Origin: Paenibacillus solani
Lineage (GTDB): Bacteria; Bacillota; Bacilli; Paenibacillales; Paenibacillaceae
Reading direction: 5' to 3'
Assembly: GCF_001277345.1 (NCBI RefSeq)
Contig: NZ_LIUT01000001.1
Location: 2,615,542-2,679,541 of the forward strand
DNA length: 64,000 nt
Shown: piece by piece, positions 7,946 through 17,743 of the stretch
Position numbering within the stretch: position 1 is the stretch's first letter
Layout: every line of letters starts with the position of its first letter
Position numbers and translations under genes: made by a program
Notes under the pieces: generated by a model
Database searches by the model: none
What the model was told of the DNA's origin: nothing
What the model saw: only the letters and a program-made list of their open reading frames with translations

Positions 7946-8335
7946 CTAATATCTAGCGTGCAAATAAAACCAATTAACGTTTCCTTCGTTGCCTTCGAAT
8001 TGGGCTTGTACAACTACAGGATTAGCGTAAGGATTTGAATACGTTGCAGAGCAGCAATAAAGATCGGGACTATAAATCACAGCGCTTCCGCTGGCGTCAA
8101 GCGTAACGGTGACGTCAGAACCATAGACAGGTTCGCGTTGCCCCGAAGGTCCTTTGTACATCAAAGTGACGGTTACTTCAGTATTCGGTTCTCCCGAAAC
8201 AGACACTTCGTAGGCATATTTATAGTGATTCACCGACCCGTATCTCGTCTCTTGTGATTCCGCAGTATACGCGGCAGAGGCCGAGCTAGAGAAAGCCAGC
8301 AACGCAATGAGGACTAATAATACCACTCTTTTCAT
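7946..8335 (-). CDS. Small secreted protein of unknown function
   Basis: 129 residues from the ATG at 8335. This start was chosen because a perfect AGGAGGTGA lies 6 nt upstream and a signal peptide follows directly (MKRVVLLVLIALLAF...ASA-A, about 22 residues); an upstream extension to 8488 is not credible. The mature part is beta-rich with YKYAYEVSVSGEPNTEVTV, and a Cys pair (YCCSAT) near the middle. I do not recognise a family. A terminator lies about 96 nt after the stop. Confidence 0.75.
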   Translation of the reverse strand: MKRVVLLVLIALLAFSSSASAAYTAESQETRYGSVNHYKYAYEVSVSGEPNTEVTVTLMYKGPSGQREPVYGSDVTVTLDASGSAVIYSPDLYCCSATYSNPYANPVVVQAQFEGNEGNVNWFYLHARY

Positions 8336-8748
8336 TATTTTCACCTCCTCACTGTGAAGGATTCGTAAAGAAATCAGCACACCCCTTGATGAAATAAATG
8401 GAAATCCAAATATATTATATAAAAAAAGGTGTAAATAAGAAATGATTATTTCATTTAGCGTTACATCCAATTGGGTCAGGCACGTCACGCCGCATACTGC
8501 ACATGCGCCTTTTTCCTGTGGGAGCTCCTAGTTTTTGTAATCGAGAAAGGGATCTTTACATCACTATTAATAAAGTAAGCCGGCCAATGTCTGCCCCCGA
8601 CCACCAAGGCATTCATGCCCATACGGTGTCCTCTTCACGATTTTCTAAGTTACAAATATATAATCTTTTCGGACGTGGGGAACCTTTTTAAAAAAACAGG
8701 AGTTAAAATGTGTTTAATACCAGTGCGCACGAAGTGTGTGGAGCATGC
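8336..8748. other. Divergent intergenic region
   Basis: Between the secreted-protein gene (minus) and the M29 aminopeptidase (plus). It contains an AT-rich stretch around 8405-8430, likely the promoter of the secreted-protein gene. No supported gene or RNA seen. Confidence 0.5.
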
Positions 8749-8777
8749 TTGGATGGCCTTGTATCACATGTTAGAAT
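8749..8777 (+). promoter_or_regulatory. SigA-type promoter of the M29 aminopeptidase
   Basis: TTGGAT (8749-8754), 17-bp spacer, TAGAAT (8772-8777), 33 bp upstream of the start codon. Confidence 0.55.
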
Positions 8778-8810
8778 GAAATAGACATCTGAAATGGAGG
8801 AATACTACAT

Positions 8811-10040
8811 ATGGACCATTTTGACAAAAATCTGGAGAAATACGCAGAGCTGGTCGTTAAGGTAGGCGTCAATATTCAGCCTGGCCAAGTCCTGCTTGTC
8901 AATGCACCCATTGAGACGATTGAGTTAACACGCCACATCGTAGCCAAAGCTTATGATGCAGGCGCCAAATACGTTCAGGTCGATTGGGACGATGAGAAAA
9001 TCACCCGCATCCGCTATGAGAGAGCAGCCGATGATTCTTTCGGATATTATCCGCAATGGCAGGCGGATGCCATGCAGCAGCTTGCTGAAGCAGGAGGAGC
9101 CCTGCTTCGGATCAAGGTTCCGGACCCTGAGCTGTTCCGCGGGATTGATTCCGCCAAAGTATCCACAGCAGTAAAAGCTGCAGCTGTGGCCAATGAGAAA
9201 TACCAGGGATACGTGCGCAACAATAAAATCAGCTGGTCACTCATTAAAGCTCCTACCCGCGCCTGGGCTGACAAAGTATTTGCGGATCTTCCCGAAGAAG
9301 AACGTATTCCAGCTATGTGGGAAGCGATATTCGAGATGAACCGTGTTGGCAGCGATGATCCGGTTGCGGCATGGCGGGATCATATCTCTCGATTGAAAGA
9401 GCGCCAGCATCATATGAATGCCAAACGTTACAAGAGTTTTCACTATCGTGCGCCGGGAACCGATCTGCGCGTCCAAATGCCTGAAGGGTATCTCTGGCTC
9501 GGAGGCGGTGACGAGAATGAGGCTGGTGTATATTTTGTAGCGAATATGCCGACAGAGGAAATCTATACGATGCCTCACCGTACAGGCGTGAACGGAACGG
9601 TCACCAGCACGCTTCCGCTTAATCTGAACGGTCGTCTTGTTGAAGGCATTAAGCTTACCTTTAAGGACGGCAAAGTAGTTGAATATGAAGCAGAATCCGG
9701 CCGGGAGCACCTCACAACACTGCTGGAGACCGACGAGGGAGCATCTTATCTTGGAGAAATGGCACTCGTTCCGCATGATTCCCCTATCTCCCAGTTGAAC
9801 CGGGTCTTCTATAACACCGGTATCGATGAGAACGCATCCTGTCACTTCGCACTGGGCAGTGCCTATCCCGTCAATATCGAAGGCGGAACGAAGATGAGCA
9901 AGGAAGAGCTCCTCGCGCACGGTGTCAATGTAAGTCTGACGCATGTTGATTTCATGATCGGATCAGCAGAACTGGACATTGACGGCGAGCTGGAGGACGG
10001 GACATTTGAACCTGTATTTCGTGGCGGCCGCTGGGTATAA
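8811..10040 (+). CDS. Aminopeptidase, M29 family (AmpS/PepS-like)
   Basis: 409 residues, the standard length of M29 metallo-aminopeptidases (thermophilic aminopeptidase, AmpS, PepS). Family features include the N-terminal NLEKYAELVVKVGVNIQPGQ, NMPTEEIYTMPHRTGVNG in the middle, ALVPHDSPISQ, and the C-terminal zinc/cobalt-binding run with HFALGSAYP and HVDFMIGS. Cytoplasmic exopeptidase releasing N-terminal residues from peptides. GGAGG lies 8-9 nt before the ATG. Single-gene unit with its own promoter and a shared terminator. Confidence 0.95.
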   Translation: MDHFDKNLEKYAELVVKVGVNIQPGQVLLVNAPIETIELTRHIVAKAYDAGAKYVQVDWDDEKITRIRYERAADDSFGYYPQWQADAMQQLAEAGGALLRIKVPDPELFRGIDSAKVSTAVKAAAVANEKYQGYVRNNKISWSLIKAPTRAWADKVFADLPEEERIPAMWEAIFEMNRVGSDDPVAAWRDHISRLKERQHHMNAKRYKSFHYRAPGTDLRVQMPEGYLWLGGGDENEAGVYFVANMPTEEIYTMPHRTGVNGTVTSTLPLNLNGRLVEGIKLTFKDGKVVEYEAESGREHLTTLLETDEGASYLGEMALVPHDSPISQLNRVFYNTGIDENASCHFALGSAYPVNIEGGTKMSKEELLAHGVNVSLTHVDFMIGSAELDIDGELEDGTFEPVFRGGRWV

Positions 10041-10109
10041 ATGCAATTTCGAGAATAAAACGAACATCGTTCAAACAGTTAATCACAATGAAGGTACTGA
10101 ACCAAATGA

Positions 10110-10147
10110 GGCTGACACTAAAGCACCCGCTCTAGTGTCAGCCTTTT
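10110..10147. terminator. Bidirectional intrinsic terminator
   Basis: GGCTGACACTA (10110-10120) pairs with TAGTGTCAGCC (10133-10143), an 11-bp stem with a 12-nt loop, followed by TTTTG on the plus strand. It lies between convergent genes (M29 aminopeptidase and the SLH protein). Confidence 0.9.
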
Positions 10148-10162
10148 GTTTGAATTTATTTA

Positions 10163-13100
10163 CTATTTCTGCAGCTTCTCATGCTCCAACATGCGAAGAA
10201 TCATCATCACCGCTTCCGCGCGGGTCGCCGATTCCCGAGGAGCAAAGCGATTACCCGAACGGCCATTCACGATCCCAGCCTCGGCCGCTGACGTTATTTC
10301 CTTCTCAGCCCAAGCCGGAATATCCTGTTGATCTTGGAATCGCGTTTTGGTAACTTGTGGTACAAGACCAAGGAAACGCGTGATCAGTGCTGCCATCTCT
10401 GCCCGATTGACCGATTGATTCGGCCGGAATGAACCGTCTTCATAACCCTTCACCAAGCCTTCAGATACAGCCCATTGAATCGCTTCAAGTGCCCAGGAGC
10501 CGATGAGAGAGCTGTCCTTGAAGCTCAACTTTCCGGATTTCCCCTGAGCGTTCAGCGCTTTAGCCATCATCACCATAAATTCTGCACGTGTTACCTGACG
10601 ATCCGGTTTAAAGGTTTGGTCCGGATAACCGTTAACAATGCCCATTTGGACCGCTTGCTCGATCGCTGACGATGCCCAATGCCCAGCGATATCCGTTAAC
10701 AACACCGGCTTTTGCTCCGGTTTAGGTTGTTCCTCTGCAGCTTTCGCCTTGCGATGAATGTTCAACTGATATGTGCGGGTAGTACCGTTCTCTGCCCGAA
10801 CTACCAGTTTCAACAGATTATCCCCTTCTTTTAATTCGATAACCTGATCCTTCTTCAGGGGTTGTTCTCCCAGAAGCACGGTTGCTTTGCCATGAGCCGC
10901 TTCAACACGGAGCTTCACGGATTCAGCTACGGTATCCAACCGATATTCGGTTGTGTTCTCGTTGAATGTAGGCGTAAGTACAGCTGCTGTGCCATCTATC
11001 AAGACCTCAATCTGCTTTAATCTGTTTTCGCCAGACAATACATTTCCTGGTGGAGGTTCTGGTCTTGAGATCGGCGGGGAAGGATTCACCGGTACAGCAG
11101 GATTTCCCGGCCATGGAACAACCGCAGCGTCATAGGATCTGATCGCTGCTTGCAGGGCGCTAATCGCCTCTTTTACCTCCATAGCAGTTACATCTTCTCG
11201 TTCAGTTACTGCACGGGCACTTTCAATGGCAGCCCGGAGATGGGTCCGAGCATCAGCAGGATACTGCCCCGGCGAAGATCCTTCACTTGTTTCGTCAAGT
11301 CTTCGCTGTGCTGTATCGATCCATCTGTTCAATTCACTCTTATCCACTTCCGCTGCCTTTGTTGTGACAGAGCCATGCAGCCCTGCACTCTCTCCAGCGG
11401 CATTATAAGCTTTTACCGTAAAATGATATCGCGTGTCCGGCTCAAGTCCTGAAGCGGTATAGGAATATACATCGTTCGTGACACTTACTATCGGTTCGGT
11501 AAGACCTTTCAGATACACGCGGTATTCTTCTACACCATCATCAGCCGTAGCCTCTGGCCAACTCAGTGTTACACTGTCTTGCAAGATGTCCGTAAAATCC
11601 AGTTCGCCGGATGTCCATACAGGAGCACCAGGAATTTCTACAGATTCAGTGATAACTGTTAAAACATCACTGCGATCTGATTCCATCCCTTGTGCATCCA
11701 ATGCAGAGACTTGGAATTCATACAGCGTATCCGGCATGAGCTCCGTTGCTTCATACACGCTATCCGTAACCGTAGCCACGCGTTGACCGTCTTGGTACAC
11801 ATTATACGTAATAGGCTGCTGGTCCTGACTTGTTACAGGGTCCCAACCCAATTGGACCGTTGACGATGTTACATCAAGCACTTTCAGATTCGTAGGAGCA
11901 GCCAGATTCCCTTCATTTGTAGTGAATGTCCACACATCTGATCTGACGCTGCCTCCGAATTTGTCCTGGGCAAGCACGTACCAGGAGTATGTCCCATTCG
12001 ATCGCAGATCGGTCCAAGTCTGTGAAACCTCAGCACCACTCGTTACAGTTTGCGGTATACCGATGGACTCGCCGCGCAGATGATTCACTTGGATCGAATC
12101 GGTTGCTACTCGCTTTAATTTCGGTTCCAAGTCCAAATTAATCGTAAATTCATCCACACCAGGTTTCTCATAATAATTGTACTTATCCAGGTAAGGAGAA
12201 TACGTATTGACATAAATCTCCTTGCTGTCTTGATTAAAATGGAGCAACCTCAAGTATCCGCTGCCGCCTTCGGCATGTCCTTGATAGTCTGCAAGCATTT
12301 GATATACGGTCCGATCTGTGATACCGTCCCCGTCATCATCCAGCTCATTTTTAAGCAAGCTCGCACCTGTGTAGTGTCCGCTCAGGACAGCAACCACATT
12401 CGGATTCGGCACAACCACTTCTTTGTATAACCTGTTTCCTACACCCGAACGAGAACCGTTCGCGAGCATATAATCATGGAAATTAAGGAATGCCATATGA
12501 TTCGGATACTGTTTCAGGACTTCATTCATCCACTCGATATCCTCGTCCTCAATCCCCCATCCCATATACATCATGATGAAGTCATTGCCTTCAACATTGA
12601 TCAGGTCATAATGCCCTCGGTTATCCTTGTAGGAACCCCCGTAATACGGCTGATTCTTATAACGGTCTTCTCCGAAATACTGACTGTAGGTAGTGTAATC
12701 CCAATCATAGCTCCCCACATCGTGATTACCGGCAAGCACGCCATTTGGGAGATTGGCATCCTCCAGCATTTTCATGTAATCACTGGCCCGATTCCATTGA
12801 TACTGTGCGGTTGGATCGTTCACAAGGTCACCGGTATGGAATAAATATTTGATGTTCATTTTCTCAATAGAATCGACAATCCACTCGAATTGCTTCTGTT
12901 GAATATGCGGATACAATTCTGTGAGAAATTGAGTATCCGATACCCAGACAAAGGTGTAATCATAATCCTCGCGGGAGACGATCTCATCTTGTACAATGAC
13001 ATCAACTTTGTTGTTCTGTACGTAGTCACCTGCTGCCAGTTCGCCCCGAAGTGTAAAATCCGCCTCGGACTGGGCTACAGACTTCGTTATTTCTGCCCAC

Positions 13101-15403
13101 TTGTTCTCAGTATGGTTCCAGGCATACATCGTCACTTTCCGTCCCGGAACCGTATGACCTTCCCACGCAACTCCAATACTGTCGCCTAGCTGGACAGAAT
13201 GCTCCAGCTCTACTTCAAACCGGATATAAGGAAACTGGGACGTTGAATCCACAGTCACATACTGATCATTGGATTCGGATATCGTCTTCAATTCCTCTGC
13301 GGTCAGCAAGGTTTCGCCAGCAGGGAACCGATCTTTAGGTGGTTCTTCATCCGAGGAGTTCTTGGACAGTTTCACTCGATCGCCACTTAAAGCATCATAC
13401 GTATAAGCCTGATGAAAGGAAACCACAAGCTCGTCATCCGTAGGATCACTGACTTGAACCTTCAGCTCAGGAGACAGCCCGGTACTGGTCGCCTTATCTG
13501 CTGGTGATACCAATTCAGGTGCATTCGGCTGCTCCTGTGCTGTCTGAAACTTAATCATGCGTTCTGTTTTATTACCAATCTTGTCCACTGCACGAATTTC
13601 CAGCTTATGCTCACCTGGATCAAGCTTGGATGATGATGTTTCATACGGTATCTGGATGGTGCGGCCATCAAGCAGCACCTTCACTTGTTCCACGCCGGAC
13701 ACCGCGTCTTCGGCAGACACATCAATCAAGAAACTTCCCTTATAGCTCTTTCCCTCTTCAACAGATGCAGTGATACTCGGACCATTGTTGTCTACCTGCA
13801 CCGTTGCATGGGCTTCAGGCTGACCCTTTACATTCAGTTGAATCCTGTGCTCACCGTCCGAAACCATCGAGGTATCCCATGTATGAGATAACGCTGTTAT
13901 TTTATCGGAAGGGATTTCGAAGTTGAATGTCACATATGGCAGAAAACGCCCGTCATCACCAAGGTCATAAATAACCGTGGGGTCGCTATGTAGCGGATCT
14001 CTTATTTCCGTCCCATCCCCTAAGAGCAGACGTACATTACGGACATTAAAATCATCCAGGTTGCCCGTTGGCTTATCATCGTCAAAATAGGTTTTATCGT
14101 TATCGCCTGCTCGAAGTGTAATTTCGTTCACACCGTTTGTCAGCCACTCTGGCTCGATCGGAGCAACGATGGTTTGATACCCGTCAATGTTAGGATCGGT
14201 CTGAAACAGAACGTGTTTGCCGATAGTCACCGTGTTGATTCCATCGTCAATGCCATCGCCTTCAAACACAAAGTAAGCGTTGTGTTCCATAACAGGTGTA
14301 CCTTGAACAGGTTGTCCGTCGATTTGAAGCTCAAGATCTGCAGGACCTGCTCCATCTGCAGCGCCACGGATATAGGTGATTCCGCTGACTGTCTGCTGAT
14401 CGTCAACATTCAGGCTAGCCGGAGCGCCATTGCCTGTAAGATCGACTTCGTATGTGGGACTTTTTACTTCTTTAAAAGTGTTGGACGCTGTGAAGAAATA
14501 CTCCAGCTTTTTCTTCCCTAGAAGCTCCAAATAAGAAATCGTATGGCGGAAACCTTCCTTTCCTTCCTGTAGCTGTACAACCTGGTAAGTGCTCTGTCCA
14601 TCGACTCGATAGTTTAACGCAAGCGAAGTCACCATACGCTCATCGTGCGCATCTGCAATGATCTCCAGATCATCTCCAGGCTCCACATTTGTAGTAGTTG
14701 TCAGGTTGGTTACGGTCGGTTCCTTATCAACGTTGATGTTTACCGGCTGGGCGGGCACCTCGGAATGTACTAGAGAGCCGGGTGTTGCAAAATGCTCCTT
14801 ATACGAAATCGTACGCATTTTAAGACTTCCAGCCTCAGGGTACTTATAAAATATTCCTTGGTCTTCAGCGTTCTGCACTTCCCCGTCATTGTAGAATGCA
14901 GATACAACCAGGCGTCCGGTGTTCGTTACAACGACAACCTCACGCATGCGTGAATTGGACATGCCGCCTGAGAAGATCTTTACGATCTCTGTGTCTTCTT
15001 GTAAGTTGGTTCCATAATTTTGATTAAAATCGGCAACCGTGGATTTTTTGTTCTGACTGTTAATAATCCAGAACACCAGCGTGCCTTGAGAGGGGATCGT
15101 CACTTGGTCGGGCACATGCGCCCATAGCGTATCACTCTCCAAGTAACGGTAGCGAATCTTGTAATTACTGAAATCGATGTCTTTGTCCGTATTGTTATAG
15201 ACTTCGATAAACTCATAACCGTCTGCGGTGCCTACATTCGTAGAATCAGGCACAAGCTCGGTAATCAGGAGTTCAGGCATACTATTCACTACATTGGATG
15301 TTTGTGCTGAGGCTTGTCCGGCTTGCAGGGTAAATGAGGCCGACAAGATGATACAGAGGATAAGGAAACAGGATAAACATCGATTAAGGACAATCTTAAA
15401 CAT
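10163..15403 (-). CDS. Giant SLH-anchored surface protein with lamin-tail, metallophosphoesterase and FN3 domains
   Basis: 1746 residues from the ATG at 15403, chosen because AGGAGG lies 6 nt upstream and a signal peptide follows (cleavage after about residue 34, QASA-Q). Domains in order: lamin-tail domain (about 45-165, ITELVPDSTN...YEFIEVYN), several Ig-like modules, a calcineurin-like phosphoesterase (about 810-1010: SDTQFL, HTGDLVND, AGNHDVGSYD, NFHDYM, LSGHYTG), two fibronectin type III domains (about 1164-1345), a short helical FIVAR-like region, a cadherin-like beta sandwich (about 1465-1550) and three SLH repeats (about 1568-1744) for binding pyruvylated cell-wall polymer. Probably an exported phosphodiesterase or nucleotidase displayed on the wall, perhaps for phosphate scavenging; substrate not deducible. 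Monocistronic. Confidence 0.93.
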   Translation of the reverse strand: MFKIVLNRCLSCFLILCIILSASFTLQAGQASAQTSNVVNSMPELLITELVPDSTNVGTADGYEFIEVYNNTDKDIDFSNYKIRYRYLESDTLWAHVPDQVTIPSQGTLVFWIINSQNKKSTVADFNQNYGTNLQEDTEIVKIFSGGMSNSRMREVVVVTNTGRLVVSAFYNDGEVQNAEDQGIFYKYPEAGSLKMRTISYKEHFATPGSLVHSEVPAQPVNINVDKEPTVTNLTTTTNVEPGDDLEIIADAHDERMVTSLALNYRVDGQSTYQVVQLQEGKEGFRHTISYLELLGKKKLEYFFTASNTFKEVKSPTYEVDLTGNGAPASLNVDDQQTVSGITYIRGAADGAGPADLELQIDGQPVQGTPVMEHNAYFVFEGDGIDDGINTVTIGKHVLFQTDPNIDGYQTIVAPIEPEWLTNGVNEITLRAGDNDKTYFDDDKPTGNLDDFNVRNVRLLLGDGTEIRDPLHSDPTVIYDLGDDGRFLPYVTFNFEIPSDKITALSHTWDTSMVSDGEHRIQLNVKGQPEAHATVQVDNNGPSITASVEEGKSYKGSFLIDVSAEDAVSGVEQVKVLLDGRTIQIPYETSSSKLDPGEHKLEIRAVDKIGNKTERMIKFQTAQEQPNAPELVSPADKATSTGLSPELKVQVSDPTDDELVVSFHQAYTYDALSGDRVKLSKNSSDEEPPKDRFPAGETLLTAEELKTISESNDQYVTVDSTSQFPYIRFEVELEHSVQLGDSIGVAWEGHTVPGRKVTMYAWNHTENKWAEITKSVAQSEADFTLRGELAAGDYVQNNKVDVIVQDEIVSREDYDYTFVWVSDTQFLTELYPHIQQKQFEWIVDSIEKMNIKYLFHTGDLVNDPTAQYQWNRASDYMKMLEDANLPNGVLAGNHDVGSYDWDYTTYSQYFGEDRYKNQPYYGGSYKDNRGHYDLINVEGNDFIMMYMGWGIEDEDIEWMNEVLKQYPNHMAFLNFHDYMLANGSRSGVGNRLYKEVVVPNPNVVAVLSGHYTGASLLKNELDDDGDGITDRTVYQMLADYQGHAEGGSGYLRLLHFNQDSKEIYVNTYSPYLDKYNYYEKPGVDEFTINLDLEPKLKRVATDSIQVNHLRGESIGIPQTVTSGAEVSQTWTDLRSNGTYSWYVLAQDKFGGSVRSDVWTFTTNEGNLAAPTNLKVLDVTSSTVQLGWDPVTSQDQQPITYNVYQDGQRVATVTDSVYEATELMPDTLYEFQVSALDAQGMESDRSDVLTVITESVEIPGAPVWTSGELDFTDILQDSVTLSWPEATADDGVEEYRVYLKGLTEPIVSVTNDVYSYTASGLEPDTRYHFTVKAYNAAGESAGLHGSVTTKAAEVDKSELNRWIDTAQRRLDETSEGSSPGQYPADARTHLRAAIESARAVTEREDVTAMEVKEAISALQAAIRSYDAAVVPWPGNPAVPVNPSPPISRPEPPPGNVLSGENRLKQIEVLIDGTAAVLTPTFNENTTEYRLDTVAESVKLRVEAAHGKATVLLGEQPLKKDQVIELKEGDNLLKLVVRAENGTTRTYQLNIHRKAKAAEEQPKPEQKPVLLTDIAGHWASSAIEQAVQMGIVNGYPDQTFKPDRQVTRAEFMVMMAKALNAQGKSGKLSFKDSSLIGSWALEAIQWAVSEGLVKGYEDGSFRPNQSVNRAEMAALITRFLGLVPQVTKTRFQDQQDIPAWAEKEITSAAEAGIVNGRSGNRFAPRESATRAEAVMMILRMLEHEKLQK

Positions 15404-15491
15404 GGATAACCTCCTAGAAATGATGTTGTAGAACAATCAATTCAGTTTCCCAATTCTCCAGGTCTCCATGGGATTTCCAAATTATTATTTT

Positions 15492-15505
15492 ATAAAGCGC
15501 TTACA
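15492..15505 (-). promoter_or_regulatory. Possible CcpA (cre) site upstream of the SLH protein gene
   Basis: On the minus strand TGTAAGCGCTTTAT matches 13 of 14 positions of the Bacillus cre consensus TGWAARCGYTWNCW, about 90 nt before the start codon. The rest of 15404-15865 is AT-rich, with no supported gene, and presumably contains the promoter and 5' leader of the SLH gene. Confidence 0.4.
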
Positions 15506-15865
15506 TCACAATATCCCTCACGATCTTTTTTTAGGATTATCCCCAGAGGGATATATCAACTTTTCATCGTTCACCTCCCAAGATCCATAATTACATATTC
15601 CAGCCTTTTTTGAAACCACTTTATGTAAAATCTGATAAATGATATATAAGTCCCGATATCCATCTACGAACTAGTTATTTAGGTTTAAATCGATGATATA
15701 ACTTCCTAACTATATTATCTGCCTCTTCATATTACGTAGGATATATAAGCACTTTCTGAAAGATGTATTTGTAAAAGCGACTTCCTGCCTATCCTAGTCT
15801 TATATGTGTGAGTGACGATCGTTCTCAACCCTTGTTTCTGATGATGTGAACCGCTAAAATCCAAA

Positions 15866-16086
15866 CAAAAAAAGACCCTGCGAATATATCGCAGGATCCT
15901 TATCCGTGGGAAGCGATTTAACATTCATTATGCCGCAATTTTCCAATTGCTAGGGTGCTTTACCAGAAAAGAATCGAAGAAACCTCGCTCTTCTTCTCCT
16001 TTTGCGAGTGTTCATGGTGAATCAACTGCCTTTCGGAATGACATCAAGTTCTTCCGTCCGTCGATTGACAATACCACTTCCCACTT
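15866..16086 (-). ncRNA. Structured small RNA, copy 1 of a two-member family
   Basis: About 220 nt, minus strand. The ends form a 10-bp closing stem: GTGGGAAGTG (16084-16075) with CGCTTCCCAC (15915-15906). Inside are a CGGAA/UUCCG hairpin, the motif CCGAAAGG, a segment UUGAUUCACCAUGAACA, a CUCGC/GCGAG hairpin and a GCAAUU-GGAA-AAUUGC hairpin. A terminator (CCTGCGA/TCGCAGG, 15877-15895, then T-rich) closes the unit. A second copy with the same closing stem, motifs and order lies at 17744-17967; the internal hairpins are replaced by others with different sequence in matching positions, suggesting compensatory change. No credible ORF. Not one of the classes I can name (not SRP RNA, RNase P, tmRNA, T-box or SAM). 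It lies 83 nt downstream of the hemY-like gene. Confidence 0.7.
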
Positions 16087-16095
16087 ATTCTATAT

Positions 16096-16121
16096 ATACC
16101 CGGTTCTTCTATTTGCGAAAC
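16096..16121 (-). promoter_or_regulatory. SigB-like promoter of small RNA copy 1
   Basis: Minus strand: GTTTCG (16121-16116), 14-bp spacer, GGGTAT (16101-16096), matching the SigB pattern GTTTAA-N12-15-GGGTAT. The same arrangement precedes copy 2, with the longer shared block ACCGGGTATATATA. SigF/SigG promoters are an alternative because their -10 region also begins GG. Confidence 0.5.
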
Positions 16122-16168
16122 ACTTCTGCCCTCATTAATTCTCGATATTTTAGTCTCCGATATGTTTC

Positions 16169-17569
16169 CTAGGTTCGAGTAATCTGTTTAAGAATCAGAC
16201 CGGCCGTCTTCTCCCCGTTCGCCATGCAATCCGGGATACCTACCCCATAATAAGAGCAGCCTGCTAAGATTACATTAGGATATAAGTCCTCCATTTTGCG
16301 TTCCAATGATTCTACAACTTGCATGTGCTTCAAATGATAATTCGGCATATCATCATGCCATTTGGTAACTTCGCATGAAATAGGCTCTGCTGAAATGCCT
16401 AGACTAAGTTTGATATCGTCCATTGCGACCCGTTTCAATTCTTCATCACTTAATTGGATCAATTCCTCATAATGCGGACTGGAGCTCTTGTAGAACAACC
16501 GCATTAATAAACGTCGGTTCTCCGATGTGTGCTCCCACTTGCGGCTTGTCCACGTGCAGGCATCGCACTTCACCTCGCTATCCTGGGACGCAATAAACCC
16601 CGTTCCATTATAGGTAAGCTCATCATCCGAAATATCGTAAGCAAGATATACGCTGATGAGTGATTTGGTATACAGCTGATCAAAATCCTCGTTTAACCGG
16701 GAATCCTGCAGCAGCTCCTTTGCAGAAGATCCAAGCGTGCTTATTACTACATAATCCGCTTCAAGCACTTCGCCATTGGACAGGTCCAGTCGATAACCAT
16801 AAGTTTTTCTCTCCACCTTCTTGGCAGAAGTGCCCTTGTAAATCTTCGCACCTCTTTGAACTACCGAGCGTTCCAGTGCGTCAATTAGTACCGAGACGCC
16901 ATGTTTGAAGGAGATAAACTTCTTGTTTCCCGAGCCCAGATACTTCTCCTTATTCGCTGCCAGGCCTCCCATAATGCTGCCGTACGTATTCTTGTATTCG
17001 AGCAAATAAGGGAATGTGGATGCAATCGTTAGTTCATGCAGGGCTCCGGAGTAGACGCCTGAAATAACGGGAGCAATCTGCTTCTGTACAATTTCCTTAC
17101 CTAGAAATGCTTCCAGGAATTCTCCGAGAGAATCATGCTTGGTAAAAGTCTCATTCGGTGTGTAATAGTCCTTGAGTGCCTCAACCTTCCCCTCTGCCGA
17201 CACCAGTTCGCTCTCGGCCAGAGATTGCAGGCTTAGCGGGATGCCAAACACACTTTCATCGGGAATTTTCTTCAAGCCCTCATTCGTATAGATGAACGAG
17301 GTGCCCGTAGCATTATATACAACCTGATCCGACAAATTAAGCTCCTGCAGAAGAGGAGCCACATTCGTTTTACGGGATACGATCGAATCCGCCCCGGTCT
17401 CCATTATAAATTCACCGTCACGAACGGTCCGAATTTTGCCTCCAAGTCTTTCGCTTGCTTCAACTAACACCAATTCTATATCCTGCTGCTGATCCTTCAG
17501 CTCATTTTGCAGATAGTGCAGGGTCGAAAGTCCAGTGATTCCTCCGCCTATAACTACGATAGTTGTCAC
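16169..17569 (-). CDS. hemY: Protoporphyrinogen/coproporphyrinogen III oxidase (HemY/CgoX type)
   Basis: 466 residues from the GTG at 17569, chosen because GAGGTG lies 8 nt upstream; a longer version from 17602 has no ribosome binding site. The N-terminus is an FAD-binding Rossmann motif (VVIGGGITGLS) followed by ERLGGKIRT and GADSIVSRK; the C-terminus has the second FAD motif (VILAGCSYYGVGIPDCMANG). The flavoenzyme oxidises porphyrinogen with oxygen; in Firmicutes the physiological substrate is coproporphyrinogen III in coproporphyrin-dependent haem synthesis. It is separate here from hemE and hemH. It is flanked by the two related small RNAs. Confidence 0.92.
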   Translation of the reverse strand: MTTIVVIGGGITGLSTLHYLQNELKDQQQDIELVLVEASERLGGKIRTVRDGEFIMETGADSIVSRKTNVAPLLQELNLSDQVVYNATGTSFIYTNEGLKKIPDESVFGIPLSLQSLAESELVSAEGKVEALKDYYTPNETFTKHDSLGEFLEAFLGKEIVQKQIAPVISGVYSGALHELTIASTFPYLLEYKNTYGSIMGGLAANKEKYLGSGNKKFISFKHGVSVLIDALERSVVQRGAKIYKGTSAKKVERKTYGYRLDLSNGEVLEADYVVISTLGSSAKELLQDSRLNEDFDQLYTKSLISVYLAYDISDDELTYNGTGFIASQDSEVKCDACTWTSRKWEHTSENRRLLMRLFYKSSSPHYEELIQLSDEELKRVAMDDIKLSLGISAEPISCEVTKWHDDMPNYHLKHMQVVESLERKMEDLYPNVILAGCSYYGVGIPDCMANGEKTAGLILKQITRT

Positions 17570-17743
17570 TTCATATACACCTCGATTATGTAGGTTCATC
17601 ACGTTTCATTAAGTTCTATTACCATTCTATCCAATTGTTAATTATATCATAGTCGCTTTGAGATCAAGGAACGCCAATCCCTCAAAATTGTGAACAGCTG
17701 CCGCATATGTGAGACAACCAACTTCATCCCCCCCAATGGAGCA

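Noticed and set aside
8503..8691. 62-codon plus-strand ORF upstream of the M29 aminopeptidase
   Set aside because: No ribosome binding site and no protein-like features.
15866..16086. Reading the small RNA as 6S RNA
   Set aside because: The closing stem and length are similar, but I see no large central bubble between two long arms; instead there are several separate hairpins.
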